A stretch of DNA of 64,000 nt from Streptococcus sp. 29887. GTDB taxonomy: Bacteria > Bacillota > Bacilli > Lactobacillales > Streptococcaceae. The stretch covers positions 710,001 to 774,000 of the forward strand of contig NZ_CP118735.1 in NCBI RefSeq assembly GCF_032595075.1, given 5' to 3'. Below the pieces are notes generated by a model. That model was not told the origin of the DNA. It saw only the letters and a program-made list of their open reading frames with translations, and did not search any database. Positions 7,176 through 16,198 of the stretch are shown here, in pieces (within the stretch, counting starts at the first letter, position 1; each line of letters starts with the position of its first letter). The position numbers and the translations under genes are program-made.

Positions 7176-9134
7176 ATGTTTGGTGCAATTGTTGGGGATG
7201 TAATTGGGTCACGGTTTGAGGGTAGAAATAATAAGTCAAAAGAATTTGATTTATTCCACCCAACTTGTCGATTTACAGATGATAGTGTCATGACAGCTGC
7301 AGTTGCGGCTAGTTTCTTGGGTTTGAATGAACTATTTGATGATTTAGAAAAAGCTTTAGTCTTGAATATGAAAGATTTTGGTAAGCTGTATCCTAGAGCT
7401 GGCTACGGACCTCAATTTAAAAAATGGATTGAGAGCAAGGATTCTGATCCTTACAATAGTTTTGGGAATGGATCTGCCATGCGTGTCTCAGCCTGTGGTC
7501 ATGTAGGAAAATCATTAGAAGAGACATTGGATTTGGCTGAACGAGTTGCTTCTGTAACCCATAATCATCCAGAAGGAATTAAGGGAGCTAAAGCAGTAGC
7601 TGGTGCAATATTTTTGGCTCGAACTGGAAAAAATAAAGAAGAGATTAGACAATTTGTAGCTGATAGATTCTACAATCTCGATTTTACGCTGGATGCTATC
7701 CGTCCCTCATATCAATTTGATAGTAGTTGTCAAGGAAGTGTTCCTCAAGCCATCGTAGCATTTTTAGAAGCAGAAGATTTTGAAGATGCGATTCGTAATG
7801 CAGTGTCTCTTGGTGGAGATAGTGACACCCTGGCTGCTATAGCTGGCAGTATCGCTGAACCATTTTTTGGCATTCCAGAAGAAATAGTCTATCGAACTAC
7901 TGATTACCTACCTAGTTTAATTATGGAAGTTTCGTATTATTTCGAGCAAGATTATCCAAGTAAAGGTCTTAGATGTTCTCACATGAACGAAGGACAATTT
8001 GAAATGGTTAGCCTTTTCCAGTTAATAGATGATTGTGTTGGTAGAATCATTCCTAAAGGTGCACCGGTTGAAATATTAGAAGAATATCCGAATGGTGCAA
8101 TCAAAGTACAACCTGATGAGCAATATATTCAGTTAGATTTTTCGTCCTTTGATAAAAATCTAATTGACTTCGCAAAGAAAAATAAGGTACAAGCTCCTTT
8201 TGATTTGGTAGTGGAGGGAGTTCAGAATGCAGTGGATAACTCATTGGATATGTTAGGTCAGCTTGGGAATGAGATTGGTAAAGGACTAGGTATCGTAGGC
8301 AATGAGGCAGGAAAAGTTGTTCAAGGTTCAGCAGATTTCGTAGGTCAAATTGGCGCTGATTTAGGAATAGGTCAGCTTGGGAATGAGATTGGTAAAGGAC
8401 TAGGTATCGTAGGCAATGAGGCAGGAAAAGTTGTTCAAGGTTCAGTAGATTTCGTAGGTCAAATTGGCGCTGATTTAGGAAAAGGTTGGAATCATTTATG
8501 GAAATCGGCAAATAAGACGACTCAAACCAGGGACAAAACAAATCAAAAATCTGCTGAAATGTCTGGTGTAAAAAAAGAACCAGCTAAGAAAATGCATTTT
8601 GATTCTATGGAATCATTACAAAGTGTAGTTCATATCGTAAATGAAGCGGATTTATCAACTCTTGATCCAAATCGTGTCATTGCAGACAGTCCTCTAAAAG
8701 ATGTGTTGGCTATGGGGCTAGGAGCAGGCTTAGGCGGTGTTGTTTCTTACGGTGCCTTATATGGACTAGGAACAGTGGGGCTTTCGGCTGCAGGAATTAC
8801 CTCAGGTTTAGCTGCTGCTGGTGCCCTTGTTGGTGGTGGCATGGTAGCAGGTTTGTTTGTACTTGCAGCTCCAGTTGCAATTTTAGCTGGTGGTGGTTTA
8901 GCAATTGCCAATATTCTTACCCAACAACATCTCCAACAGGAGAAAAAACGCCTCTATAAAGTTGCATTACAAAAACATCAAGCTATCATCGAGGCTCTAA
9001 AATCTGAAAATCAAGAGAATAAAGAACGGATTGATTATTTGACCAGTTTAAATATTCTATTGCAAAAAGCTATTGAAGAATTGAAAGAGGATATAGGGAT
9101 GCAAGATGAATCAGAACAAGCAGAGTCGATATAA
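7176..9134 (+). CDS. ADP-ribosylglycohydrolase fused to tandem repeats, glycine-rich membrane segment and coiled coil
   Basis: 652 aa. Residues 1-~275 form a DraG/ARH-type ADP-ribosylglycohydrolase: GDVIGSRFEG at 7-16, FTDDSVMT at 33-40, GNGSAMRVS, and the metal-binding GGDSDT at 213-218 followed by LAAIAGSIAEPFFGIP. This family removes ADP-ribose from proteins or small acceptors with two bound Mg ions, and the key acidic residues are present. The C-terminal part is unusual: two near-identical 38-residue repeats (~360-436, LGNEIGKGLGIVGNEAGKVV style), a Gly/Ala-rich hydrophobic block (~508-581) able to form helical hairpins in a membrane, and a charged coiled coil (~585-645). It overlaps the next gene by 29 bp. 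The substrate is unknown; a defence, toxin-reversal or stress role is inference. Confidence 0.85.
   Translation: MFGAIVGDVIGSRFEGRNNKSKEFDLFHPTCRFTDDSVMTAAVAASFLGLNELFDDLEKALVLNMKDFGKLYPRAGYGPQFKKWIESKDSDPYNSFGNGSAMRVSACGHVGKSLEETLDLAERVASVTHNHPEGIKGAKAVAGAIFLARTGKNKEEIRQFVADRFYNLDFTLDAIRPSYQFDSSCQGSVPQAIVAFLEAEDFEDAIRNAVSLGGDSDTLAAIAGSIAEPFFGIPEEIVYRTTDYLPSLIMEVSYYFEQDYPSKGLRCSHMNEGQFEMVSLFQLIDDCVGRIIPKGAPVEILEEYPNGAIKVQPDEQYIQLDFSSFDKNLIDFAKKNKVQAPFDLVVEGVQNAVDNSLDMLGQLGNEIGKGLGIVGNEAGKVVQGSADFVGQIGADLGIGQLGNEIGKGLGIVGNEAGKVVQGSVDFVGQIGADLGKGWNHLWKSANKTTQTRDKTNQKSAEMSGVKKEPAKKMHFDSMESLQSVVHIVNEADLSTLDPNRVIADSPLKDVLAMGLGAGLGGVVSYGALYGLGTVGLSAAGITSGLAAAGALVGGGMVAGLFVLAAPVAILAGGGLAIANILTQQHLQQEKKRLYKVALQKHQAIIEALKSENQENKERIDYLTSLNILLQKAIEELKEDIGMQDESEQAESI
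8255..8482 (+). repeat. Tandem in-frame duplication, 2 x 114 bp
   Basis: Copies begin at 8255 and 8369 and differ by a single C/T (Ala/Val) in the core plus their boundaries. Each encodes 38 residues. Near-identity at DNA level indicates a recent duplication in the linker between the enzyme domain and the membrane segment. Confidence 0.9.
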
Positions 9135-10485
9135 ATATAGCCATGGCGAAAAGGAAGTATTGAAAGTTCTAAAATACCAGCAACAGGAATTGGTAGGATT
9201 GGAAAAACAAAGACAGGAGGATACCAAACGACTTGATCAGCGAATCTCGACAAGTGAAGAACTTCTGATTTCTTTAGGTTATCAACTTCCAAGTAAAGCT
9301 AAGATGACTAAAAATAAAGAAGCTCAAATCGGTTCCAAGAAAGAGCGTGCCATACTTTCATGGGAACAATTAGTAGAAAAGGCTAATCAGCAAGTTCAGG
9401 ACGATATTGTTTTTGAAGATATATTGACTGCTGATGAAATAGCAGAAAATCGTGAAGTCCTAACAGCACTTAGAGCTGAATACCAAGCAATTTATAACCT
9501 GGATAAATTTGATATCTTGCTTGGTGTGGGCAGTGGCATTCTAGCTTCTTTAGTTGATATTCTTTTAATTGGTATGCCAGCAAAGTCAGTTAATGCAGGA
9601 CCGCTTGCCAACTATGTCAGAAATAGATTTGAGACTATTTTTTCTCCGGGTGATTTGGAGAATTGGAAATTTGCAAAAGTTCCATTTGACGCTCAGGATA
9701 ATCGAAATACTGAACGTATTATAAATGGACTATCTCCACAATATCATCGTCTCTATTCCTTGGGGCATGATCCATTAGTGGGATTCATCATTGGAGTCTT
9801 GGATATCATGAATGGGCAGATGACTACAATTGATAAATTTGGCAAAATTGTAGTTCAAGACATGCCAAACTACCTAGATCGCAAAGAAGAAAATATCTTT
9901 TTTGCAATAGCTAAGCTATTAGTCCATTTTAAATCAGATATCACAACCTCAATGGGTTTACCTGCTCCTCTGATGGGTCTATTTAATCTCTTACAGTTTG
10001 GAGAAATTGGCAAAGAGGAAGAAACCATTGCTCAAATCGTTCAGGGAATGTATCAAGATGGATATGATTTTATTCACTTTGCTACTATGTCCATTCCAGT
10101 GATGCTGATCGAAGTTTTGGTTAGATTAGGCTATGCTTGTCGCCGCTTGTCACAGGGAGCCAGCCTTTCAGATGCTGTTGCTTTTTCTACTAATAGGAAA
10201 AAATATCCAAAGTTGGGAACCATACTCTTTACTGCTCATTCAGTGAGTACAGCTGTTAATCTCGGCAAAATCATTATTACTGAAAATCCCCTTGCCATTA
10301 ACTATCCACAATGGTTAGCATTTTTCAAATACTCCTATCAAGAAGTCCATTATCGACTGTTTTTGGAATCAGAGCAAAAGAGGAAGTTCTTTGAGGAGAA
10401 TGATAATTTACAATACGATCAAATTTATGCCAATATAGATAAGTTCTTTGAAGAGGTCAAAGAAGATTATCAACTGACAATATGA
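9106..10485 (+). CDS. Unknown protein partnered with the ADP-ribosylglycohydrolase fusion
   Basis: 459 aa, not recognised. The ATG at 9106 lies within the upstream gene (29-bp overlap), so the two are translationally coupled and probably act together. Residues 1-~60 are a charged coiled coil rich in Lys, Gln and Glu (KEVLKVLKYQQQELVGLEKQ), which could pair with the coiled coil ending the upstream protein. Residues ~130-155 are a hydrophobic stretch (DILLGVGSGILASLVDILLIG) resembling a membrane or buried helix. The remainder is mixed alpha-helical with PLVGFIIGVLDIMNG and further hydrophobic patches near ~330 and ~385. No catalytic motif was identified. It is followed by the right copy of the flanking terminator. 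Confidence 0.8.
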   Translation: MNQNKQSRYKYSHGEKEVLKVLKYQQQELVGLEKQRQEDTKRLDQRISTSEELLISLGYQLPSKAKMTKNKEAQIGSKKERAILSWEQLVEKANQQVQDDIVFEDILTADEIAENREVLTALRAEYQAIYNLDKFDILLGVGSGILASLVDILLIGMPAKSVNAGPLANYVRNRFETIFSPGDLENWKFAKVPFDAQDNRNTERIINGLSPQYHRLYSLGHDPLVGFIIGVLDIMNGQMTTIDKFGKIVVQDMPNYLDRKEENIFFAIAKLLVHFKSDITTSMGLPAPLMGLFNLLQFGEIGKEEETIAQIVQGMYQDGYDFIHFATMSIPVMLIEVLVRLGYACRRLSQGASLSDAVAFSTNRKKYPKLGTILFTAHSVSTAVNLGKIIITENPLAINYPQWLAFFKYSYQEVHYRLFLESEQKRKFFEENDNLQYDQIYANIDKFFEEVKEDYQLTI

Positions 10486-10496
10486 AAACACATTTT

Positions 10497-10521
10497 AAAT
10501 CCTAGTCTCGGCTAGGATTTT
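10497..10521 (+). terminator. Terminator of island operon; right copy of 25-bp direct repeat
   Basis: The same hairpin as at 6575-6599, base for base, ending in TTTTC. It lies 12 nt after the stop of the unknown gene and directly upstream of polA. Confidence 0.85.
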
Positions 10522-10565
10522 CTTTGTATTCCAGCCCTCTACTACCCACAAATCTTCCCCATCCA

Positions 10566-10574
10566 TGCTATAAT
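10566..10574 (+). promoter_or_regulatory. Extended -10 promoter of polA, predicted leaderless
   Basis: TGCTATAAT with TATAAT at 10569-10574; the polA ATG is at 10581, 6 nt later. No Shine-Dalgarno site precedes the ATG. The core is the same as the promoter of the 5276 gene. Confidence 0.65.
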
Positions 10575-10580
10575 AGAAAC

Positions 10581-13217
10581 ATGAAAAAAAATAAATTATT
10601 ACTCATCGATGGCTCATCGGTAGCCTTCCGTGCTTTCTTTGCACTTTATAATCAAATCGACCGTTTCAAGAATGCCAATGGTCTGCATACCAACGCCATT
10701 TACGGCTTTAATCTGATGTTGGACCACATGATGAAGCGGATTGAGCCGACCCACATTCTCGTGGCTTTTGATGCTGGAAAGACCACCTTCCGTACTGAGA
10801 TGTACGCCGATTACAAGGCGGGCCGGGCCAAGACACCAGACGAGTTCCGCGAGCAGTTCCCCTTCATCCGTCAGATGTTGGATGCTATGGGGGTTAAGTA
10901 CTATGAACTGGCTCAGTACGAGGCAGATGATATTATCGGTACCTTGGACAAAATGGCAGAGCGGACAGACATTCCCTTCGATGTGACCATTGTCAGCGGT
11001 GACAAGGACTTGATCCAGCTGACAGACGAAAACACCGTAGTTGAGATTTCTAAGAAAGGCGTTGCCGAATTCGAAGAATTTACCCCAGCCTACCTCATGG
11101 AAAAAATGGGTATCACTCCCACTCAGTTTATCGACCTCAAAGCACTCATGGGTGATAAATCCGATAACATCCCTGGCGTGACCAAAATCGGTGAAAAAAC
11201 AGGTCTTAAGCTCCTAACCGAATATGGTTCTTTGGATGGTATTTACGAGAATATCGACAGCATGAAGGCATCCAAGATGAAGGAAAACCTAATTGCTGAT
11301 AAGGAACAGGCTTTTCTGTCACGCACTCTTGCGACCATCGACACTAATGCACCTATTGAAATCGGACTGGATGACCTTATCTACGAGGGACCAAAAGTCG
11401 AAGAACTAGGACAATTCTACGATGATATGGGCTTCAAGCAGTTGAGAGCTCAGTTGGGAACTAGCGCTGAGGAAGAACGTCCTGCAGTCGAGTTTCAAAC
11501 AGTCACCGAATTGACTGAGGGCATGCTACACGCAGATCAATTTTTCTATTTTGAAATCTTGGGCGAAAACTACCATCGAGAAGACTTGGTGGGACTAGCT
11601 TGGGGTGACAAGGAGCAGATTTATGTTGGGGGACCAGAACTCCTCGACAGCCCAATCTTGCGTGATTTCTTAGAAAATCAGCCTGTTAAAACCTATGATT
11701 TTAAACGTGGAAAAGTCCTCCTAGCCCGTTACGGTATTGACTTGCCATTAGCTAGCTTTGACAGCCGTTTGGCCAAGTACCTCCTGTCAACAGTAGAGGA
11801 CAACGCCATTACTACCATTGCCAATCTTTATGGTCAGTCCCGAGTGGTGCCAGACGAGGTGGTCTATGGCAAGGGGGCGAAACTGGCACTTCCAGAGAGA
11901 CCAGAATACTTCTCACATCTTGCCAACAAGCTACAAGTTCTTATTGAAACAGAAGCAGTCATGTTAGAAAAACTGGAAGAAAACCAGCAAGTTTCCCTGC
12001 TCTTTGATATGGAATTGCCCCTAGCAAATGTCCTAGCCAAGATGGAAATCACAGGCATCAAGGTTCAAAAAGAAACCTTACAGACCATGCAGGCTGAAAA
12101 TGAAGTTCTAATTGAACAGTTGACCAGGGAAATCTATGAGTTGGCTGGTCAGGAATTTAATATCAACTCGCCAAAACAACTGGGAACCATTCTCTTTGAA
12201 GACATGGGCTTGCCTTTGGAATACACCAAGAAAACCAAGACAGGTTACTCAACAGCCGTGGATGTCTTAGAAAGGCTTGCTCCAATTGCACCCGTCGTTT
12301 CCAAGATTTTGGACTACCGTCAGATTACCAAGTTGCAGTCAACCTATGTTATCGGCTTGCAGGATGCCATTTTAGAAGACGGTAAGATCCATACTCGATA
12401 TGTGCAGGACTTGACCCAAACTGGTCGTCTGTCTTCGACGGACCCCAACCTGCAAAATATCCCTGTTCGTCTGGAACAAGGTCGCCTCATTCGTAAGGCT
12501 TTTGTACCTTCGCTTGAAGACAGTGTCCTTTTGGCATCCGACTATTCCCAGATTGAATTGCGGGTCTTGGCACATATTTCTAAGGATGAGCATTTGATTG
12601 AAGCCTTCCAAAAAGGTGTGGACATTCATACCTCGACAGCCATGCGGGTCTTTGGCATTGAAAAGGCTGAAGATGTGACGGCGAACGACCGTCGCAATGC
12701 CAAGGCAGTCAACTTCGGTGTGGTTTATGGCATATCAGATTTCGGCTTGTCCAACAACCTGGGCATTACTCGTAAAGAAGCCAAGGAATATATTGAAACC
12801 TACTTTGAACGTTTCCCAGGTATCAAGAACTATATGGAAACCATTGTTCGTGAGGCTAGAGATAAGGGCTTTGTAGAAACCATCTACAAGCGCCGTCGTG
12901 AATTGCCAGAAATCAATTCCCGTAATTTCAATGTCCGTAATTTTGCGGAACGGACTGCCATCAACTCCCCAATCCAAGGATCTGCCGCCGATATTCTCAA
13001 GGTAGCCATGATCAACTTGGACAAGGCGATTGTAGAAACAGGTCTGTCAACACGCATGCTCCTTCAGGTACACGATGAGATTGTGCTTGAAGTACCAAAA
13101 ACTGAATTGGAAACAGTAAAAAAACTTGTGAAAGAAACCATGGAATCAGCTATTGCCTTGTCTGTTCCACTGATTGCCGATGAAAATGATGGACAGACCT
13201 GGTATGAAGCAAAATAG
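10581..13217 (+). CDS. polA: DNA polymerase I
   Basis: Repair and Okazaki-fragment polymerase, 878 aa from the ATG at 10581. An in-frame start 57 bp upstream would add residues unlike the family and would span the promoter. Residues ~1-300 are the 5'-3' exonuclease (LLLIDGSSVAFRAFFAL, GDKSDNIPGV). The middle ~300-470 lacks the usual exonuclease acid motifs, as in other streptococcal Pol I. The polymerase domain shows motif A (SDYSQIELRVLAHIS), motif B (RRNAKAVNFGVVYG) and motif C (QVHDEIVLE). It starts a plus-strand gene run with a lipoprotein 11 bp behind. Confidence 0.97.
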   Translation: MKKNKLLLIDGSSVAFRAFFALYNQIDRFKNANGLHTNAIYGFNLMLDHMMKRIEPTHILVAFDAGKTTFRTEMYADYKAGRAKTPDEFREQFPFIRQMLDAMGVKYYELAQYEADDIIGTLDKMAERTDIPFDVTIVSGDKDLIQLTDENTVVEISKKGVAEFEEFTPAYLMEKMGITPTQFIDLKALMGDKSDNIPGVTKIGEKTGLKLLTEYGSLDGIYENIDSMKASKMKENLIADKEQAFLSRTLATIDTNAPIEIGLDDLIYEGPKVEELGQFYDDMGFKQLRAQLGTSAEEERPAVEFQTVTELTEGMLHADQFFYFEILGENYHREDLVGLAWGDKEQIYVGGPELLDSPILRDFLENQPVKTYDFKRGKVLLARYGIDLPLASFDSRLAKYLLSTVEDNAITTIANLYGQSRVVPDEVVYGKGAKLALPERPEYFSHLANKLQVLIETEAVMLEKLEENQQVSLLFDMELPLANVLAKMEITGIKVQKETLQTMQAENEVLIEQLTREIYELAGQEFNINSPKQLGTILFEDMGLPLEYTKKTKTGYSTAVDVLERLAPIAPVVSKILDYRQITKLQSTYVIGLQDAILEDGKIHTRYVQDLTQTGRLSSTDPNLQNIPVRLEQGRLIRKAFVPSLEDSVLLASDYSQIELRVLAHISKDEHLIEAFQKGVDIHTSTAMRVFGIEKAEDVTANDRRNAKAVNFGVVYGISDFGLSNNLGITRKEAKEYIETYFERFPGIKNYMETIVREARDKGFVETIYKRRRELPEINSRNFNVRNFAERTAINSPIQGSAADILKVAMINLDKAIVETGLSTRMLLQVHDEIVLEVPKTELETVKKLVKETMESAIALSVPLIADENDGQTWYEAK

Positions 13218-13228
13218 AAAGGAATGAC

Positions 13229-13978
13229 ATGAAGAAAACACTAGTATGTATTGGATTATGTAGCTTGCTTTTGGCAGGCTGTGGAGAAAAAACGGAAAAC
13301 AAGGGTACCAACCCTTCTGGAGCTGATTTTTCAACACAATTACCTATTTTAAAAGAGAAACAAGACACAAGCAACGAAACCATGAATGTTCTTGCTAATG
13401 CTCCTGTCGTAGTTGTTAATGCTAATCCACCGGCAGATCCAGCTCAAAAAGGTCACAAAATCCATGCTGCCAACAATGGTGTTGCAGAAAAGGATGAGGC
13501 TGGCAATATTAAGGAACATTTCCGTTACTATGATGTGCCGGCAACTTGGACTATTAACGCTGAGAACACGGAAGATGAAACGATTGCAGCCGTCTATGAT
13601 GTAAAGACCAATTCTAGTAACTTTATGGTTCAGCTGTATAATATCAATGCATTTAATACATCACCTCTTGAAGAAGGCCGTAATATGACACCAGAAGAGC
13701 TGGAGGCTCGTATGGCTGAAACCAACCATTCATTTATTGAAAAGACAATTGTCACCATAAACAACCAAGAATGGCAGGTCGGTCGTCAAATTATGAAGGA
13801 TCAAAAAATGGCTCGTATTACCTTCTACCGTATGGAATCGACAGGTGCCTATGATGATTCAGTTGTCGTTGGCTCCATTTATTACTCCCTAGATCCAGGT
13901 ATGGACAAGGACCGTACCAACCTTAAGAAAACAATTGGCGAGCTCAAGGACGTTCTGTACAATATTTCTAAGAAGTAA
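13229..13978 (+). CDS. Putative lipoprotein
   Basis: 249 aa with a lipoprotein signal: basic start, hydrophobic core and lipobox LLAGC (Cys at ~18), followed by a polar linker. The mature domain is soluble with no membrane segment and no family motif I recognise. A segment near residues 100-240 reads like an extracellular ligand or stress domain (VPATWTINAENTEDETIAAVYD, then GRQIMKDQKMARITFYRMEST). Ribosome site AAAGGAATGAC precedes the ATG 11 bp after polA, so it may be cotranscribed with it. Function unknown. Confidence 0.85.
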   Translation: MKKTLVCIGLCSLLLAGCGEKTENKGTNPSGADFSTQLPILKEKQDTSNETMNVLANAPVVVVNANPPADPAQKGHKIHAANNGVAEKDEAGNIKEHFRYYDVPATWTINAENTEDETIAAVYDVKTNSSNFMVQLYNINAFNTSPLEEGRNMTPEELEARMAETNHSFIEKTIVTINNQEWQVGRQIMKDQKMARITFYRMESTGAYDDSVVVGSIYYSLDPGMDKDRTNLKKTIGELKDVLYNISKK

Positions 13979-14001
13979 AGTTAGCTAGAATGAGGTAGCA
14001 G

Positions 14002-14268
14002 ATGGTAGACTGGTTGAAGACTAGAACCTATGGTCAGCAATTTTGGGTTGGATTTTCCTTTTGTCTATTAGGTATGGTATTAGCCAGGGTTACTAAAATC
14101 AATTACCTGGCAAATCTCGGCTGTGCCTCCTATGCTGTCTTGATGTTGGTTTTTCCTAAACTCCCCAATCGGACACGGCTGACAGAAAAGGAAGAGAAGA
14201 CCATTCGCTTGGTGGCAATCCTTGCACTTGTTTTATTTCTATTTATCTTTCGATTTGATGTATCCTAA
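14002..14268 (+). CDS. Small membrane protein
   Basis: 88 aa with three hydrophobic stretches (residues ~14-30, ~35-52, ~66-85) separated by short polar loops; the linker PNRTRLTEKEEKTIR is likely cytoplasmic. No known motif. It sits 23 bp after the lipoprotein gene and 11 bp before the CoA-binding gene, so it is probably part of the same transcript. Function unknown. Confidence 0.75.
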   Translation: MVDWLKTRTYGQQFWVGFSFCLLGMVLARVTKINYLANLGCASYAVLMLVFPKLPNRTRLTEKEEKTIRLVAILALVLFLFIFRFDVS

Positions 14269-14279
14269 AGGAGAAAGCT

Positions 14280-14714
14280 ATGACCTATTCATTTCAAAAT
14301 CCTAGTCAAACTGTCATTTTTGACTACTTGAAACAATCTAAAACTATTGCAGTTGTTGGTTTATCTAGCCGTGAAGAAACTGCAGCTTATCGGGTATCCA
14401 AGCTTATGCAAGAAGCAGGATACAAGATTATTCCTGTCAATCCAAGGGCAGTAGGCGAAACCATCCTAGGAGAGCAGGTCTATGCTAGCCTCTTGGAAAT
14501 TGACCAGCCGGTAGATATTGTCAATGTTTTTCGTCGGAGTGAGTTTCTGGCAGATGTGGCGCGTGAATTTGTTCAAACAGATGCGAAAATCTTTTGGGCT
14601 CAACTCGGTTTAGAAAGCCAAGAAGCAGAAGACTTTCTCCGTCAAGCAGGTCGCAATGACATTGTCATGAACAAGTGTATCAAGATTGAATATCTGGAGA
14701 TGCAAGAAGTGTAA
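14280..14714 (+). CDS. CoA-binding domain protein (YccU-like)
   Basis: 144 aa, a single Rossmann-type CoA_binding_2 domain. The nucleotide-binding turn IAVVGLSSREETAAYRVSKL lies near residues 22-41, followed by YKIIPVNPRAVGETILG and DIVNVFRRSEFL, all typical of the YccU/YneT group. Its biochemical role in the family is not settled; acyl-CoA or CoA sensing is likely. A good AAAGGAG site precedes the ATG. Confidence 0.85.
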   Translation: MTYSFQNPSQTVIFDYLKQSKTIAVVGLSSREETAAYRVSKLMQEAGYKIIPVNPRAVGETILGEQVYASLLEIDQPVDIVNVFRRSEFLADVAREFVQTDAKIFWAQLGLESQEAEDFLRQAGRNDIVMNKCIKIEYLEMQEV

Positions 14715-14738
14715 GAGAAGAAAGTTGGAGGTTCTGTG

Positions 14739-15536
14739 ATGAAATCGCTTATGAAATTTGTAAGATGTTTGGGATTATCTACCTTCATGTTGGTCAGCTT
14801 ACTAGCCTGTTCTAGCCAGACTAGGTCTGTAGATACTACCTCTTCAACTACTGGCAGTTCTACTAAAATCAGTTCTTCAACCAGCACTTCAACGAACTCG
14901 ACCAGCTCATCAACTACAAGTTCAGCGACAAGCACCAGTCCTAGTAGCAGCTTAGTTACTGAAAGTTCTAGTCAAACCCAAACCAGTCAATCTGAGGACA
15001 GTAGTCAAGTAGCTCCTCCTAGCCAATCCACTCTTCACCCCAATTATCAAGCAATCTTAAATACCTATAGCAAGTGGATAAGAGTGTTGAGAAGTGGTGG
15101 GACCTTTGATGATCCGACGGTGGAAGAGGGCTACCTAAAAAATATCGACCCCAATGTTGCATTTTATTATGCCTTACACGATATTGATGGAAATGGTCAG
15201 TTAGAACTCTTACTTGCGACTGGTGGAGAGCAGATGTTTGTCTTTTCTATCTGGGGAAATGAAACCTACCCAACTCGCTTGGTTTCTTCCGAAAATGTTC
15301 GAGTATATGTAGATATTTTTGATAATGGTCTAATCAGTAGCTTCTTTTTAGACGGCTATCGACCAGAAAGCAACGGAACAATCTATCGCTTGGCTACTGA
15401 TGGCAGTCAGGTCTATACTGTTGGCACTTTTCGCTTAAATGCTCATACGGGTCAAGTTACTTCTGATGGACCAGAATTTTTGCCAGAAAGAAGTAGGGCT
15501 ATTCAAGATGTTTTGACTTGGCAATTGTTACAATAA
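14739..15536 (+). CDS. Ser/Thr-rich putative lipoprotein
   Basis: 265 aa. The ATG at 14739 is preferred to the GTG at 14736 because GGAGG is then 7 nt away. The signal peptide ends in the lipobox LLAC (Cys ~24-25). Residues ~27-95 are almost entirely Ser and Thr, a stalk-like linker crossing the wall. The C-terminal domain (~100-265) contains DIDGNGQLELLLATGGEQMFVFS, an EF-hand-like DxDGNG loop that could bind calcium. Function unknown. A terminator follows directly. Confidence 0.8.
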   Translation: MKSLMKFVRCLGLSTFMLVSLLACSSQTRSVDTTSSTTGSSTKISSSTSTSTNSTSSSTTSSATSTSPSSSLVTESSSQTQTSQSEDSSQVAPPSQSTLHPNYQAILNTYSKWIRVLRSGGTFDDPTVEEGYLKNIDPNVAFYYALHDIDGNGQLELLLATGGEQMFVFSIWGNETYPTRLVSSENVRVYVDIFDNGLISSFFLDGYRPESNGTIYRLATDGSQVYTVGTFRLNAHTGQVTSDGPEFLPERSRAIQDVLTWQLLQ

Positions 15537-15543
15537 TAAAATC

Positions 15544-15573
15544 AGGCTCCAGAATTTTCTGGGCCTTTTCTTA
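15544..15573 (+). terminator. Terminator after the Ser/Thr-rich lipoprotein gene
   Basis: Stem AGGC(T)CCAG / CTGGGCCT with an A/T loop, followed by TTTTCTT, 8 nt after the stop. Confidence 0.8.
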
Positions 15574-15622
15574 AAGCTTTCTTAAAACATTTTTAAAATA
15601 GCCATAATTGGAGATTTTTTTC

Positions 15623-15652
15623 TTGCCTTTCCAACTTTTAGCATGCTATAAT
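15623..15652 (+). promoter_or_regulatory. Promoter of the flavin electron-transfer operon
   Basis: TTGCCT (15623-15628), 18 nt, extended -10 TGCTATAAT (TATAAT at 15647-15652). The leader to the ATG is about 55 nt and contains an ACTATTT / AAATAGT hairpin. Confidence 0.6.
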
Positions 15653-15712
15653 TGGAAATCACTATTTGAAAATTTATTGAAAATAGTATTCTTACATAGA
15701 ATTGAGGAAATC

Positions 15713-16198
15713 ATGAAGAAAAAATTAACAGCAGCTCTTATCGCCCTTCTAGCCTTAGCCGCAGCAACCTATAACGCTTTCTTGCTCTTTTTCCAGACGG
15801 ATACAGCAACAGAAACCACTACCAGCAGCTCCAGTCAGGTTGCAAGTAGCTCTAGTCAAGTCAGCTCAAGCAGTCAAGCAGCAGGGACAAGTGAAGCAAG
15901 CTCTAGCCAATCCACAGGCTTGACAGATGGTACCTATACAGGTGCAGTAACATCAACCAACCGCGGTGACTACCAGGTGCAATTAACTGTTTCAGGCGGA
16001 AATATCAGCGACGTAACTATCTTGCAGTATCCAAATGATAACCCTGAATCGCAAGAAATCAATGACGGTGCCCTACCGACCTATATTGCAGAAGCTATTT
16101 CCAATCAATCAGCTCAAGTCAATCAGATTTCAGGAGCAACTGAAGCCTATAATGGTTTTACAGGCTCCTTGCAAGATGCCATTAACCAAGCCTCATGA
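15713..16198 (+). CDS. Membrane-anchored extracellular FMN-binding protein
   Basis: 161 aa from the ATG at 15713 (site GAGGAAATC); a longer open frame upstream crosses the promoter. Residues ~5-27 form a membrane anchor or uncleaved signal. Residues ~33-68 are a Ser-rich linker, and ~70-161 form an FMN_bind domain (DGTYTGAVTSTNRGDYQVQL). SGAT at 140-143 is the site where ApbE attaches FMN, through Thr143. It is the first gene of an operon with its own flavin transferase and a membrane reductase, so it should act as an outside electron carrier. Confidence 0.9.
   Translation: MKKKLTAALIALLALAAATYNAFLLFFQTDTATETTTSSSSQVASSSSQVSSSSQAAGTSEASSSQSTGLTDGTYTGAVTSTNRGDYQVQLTVSGGNISDVTILQYPNDNPESQEINDGALPTYIAEAISNQSAQVNQISGATEAYNGFTGSLQDAINQAS

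Noticed and set aside
8101..8541. 146-codon minus-strand frame inside the ADP-ribosylglycohydrolase gene
   Set aside because: Contains a repeated peptide only because it crosses the 114-bp duplication; it is antisense to a supported gene.
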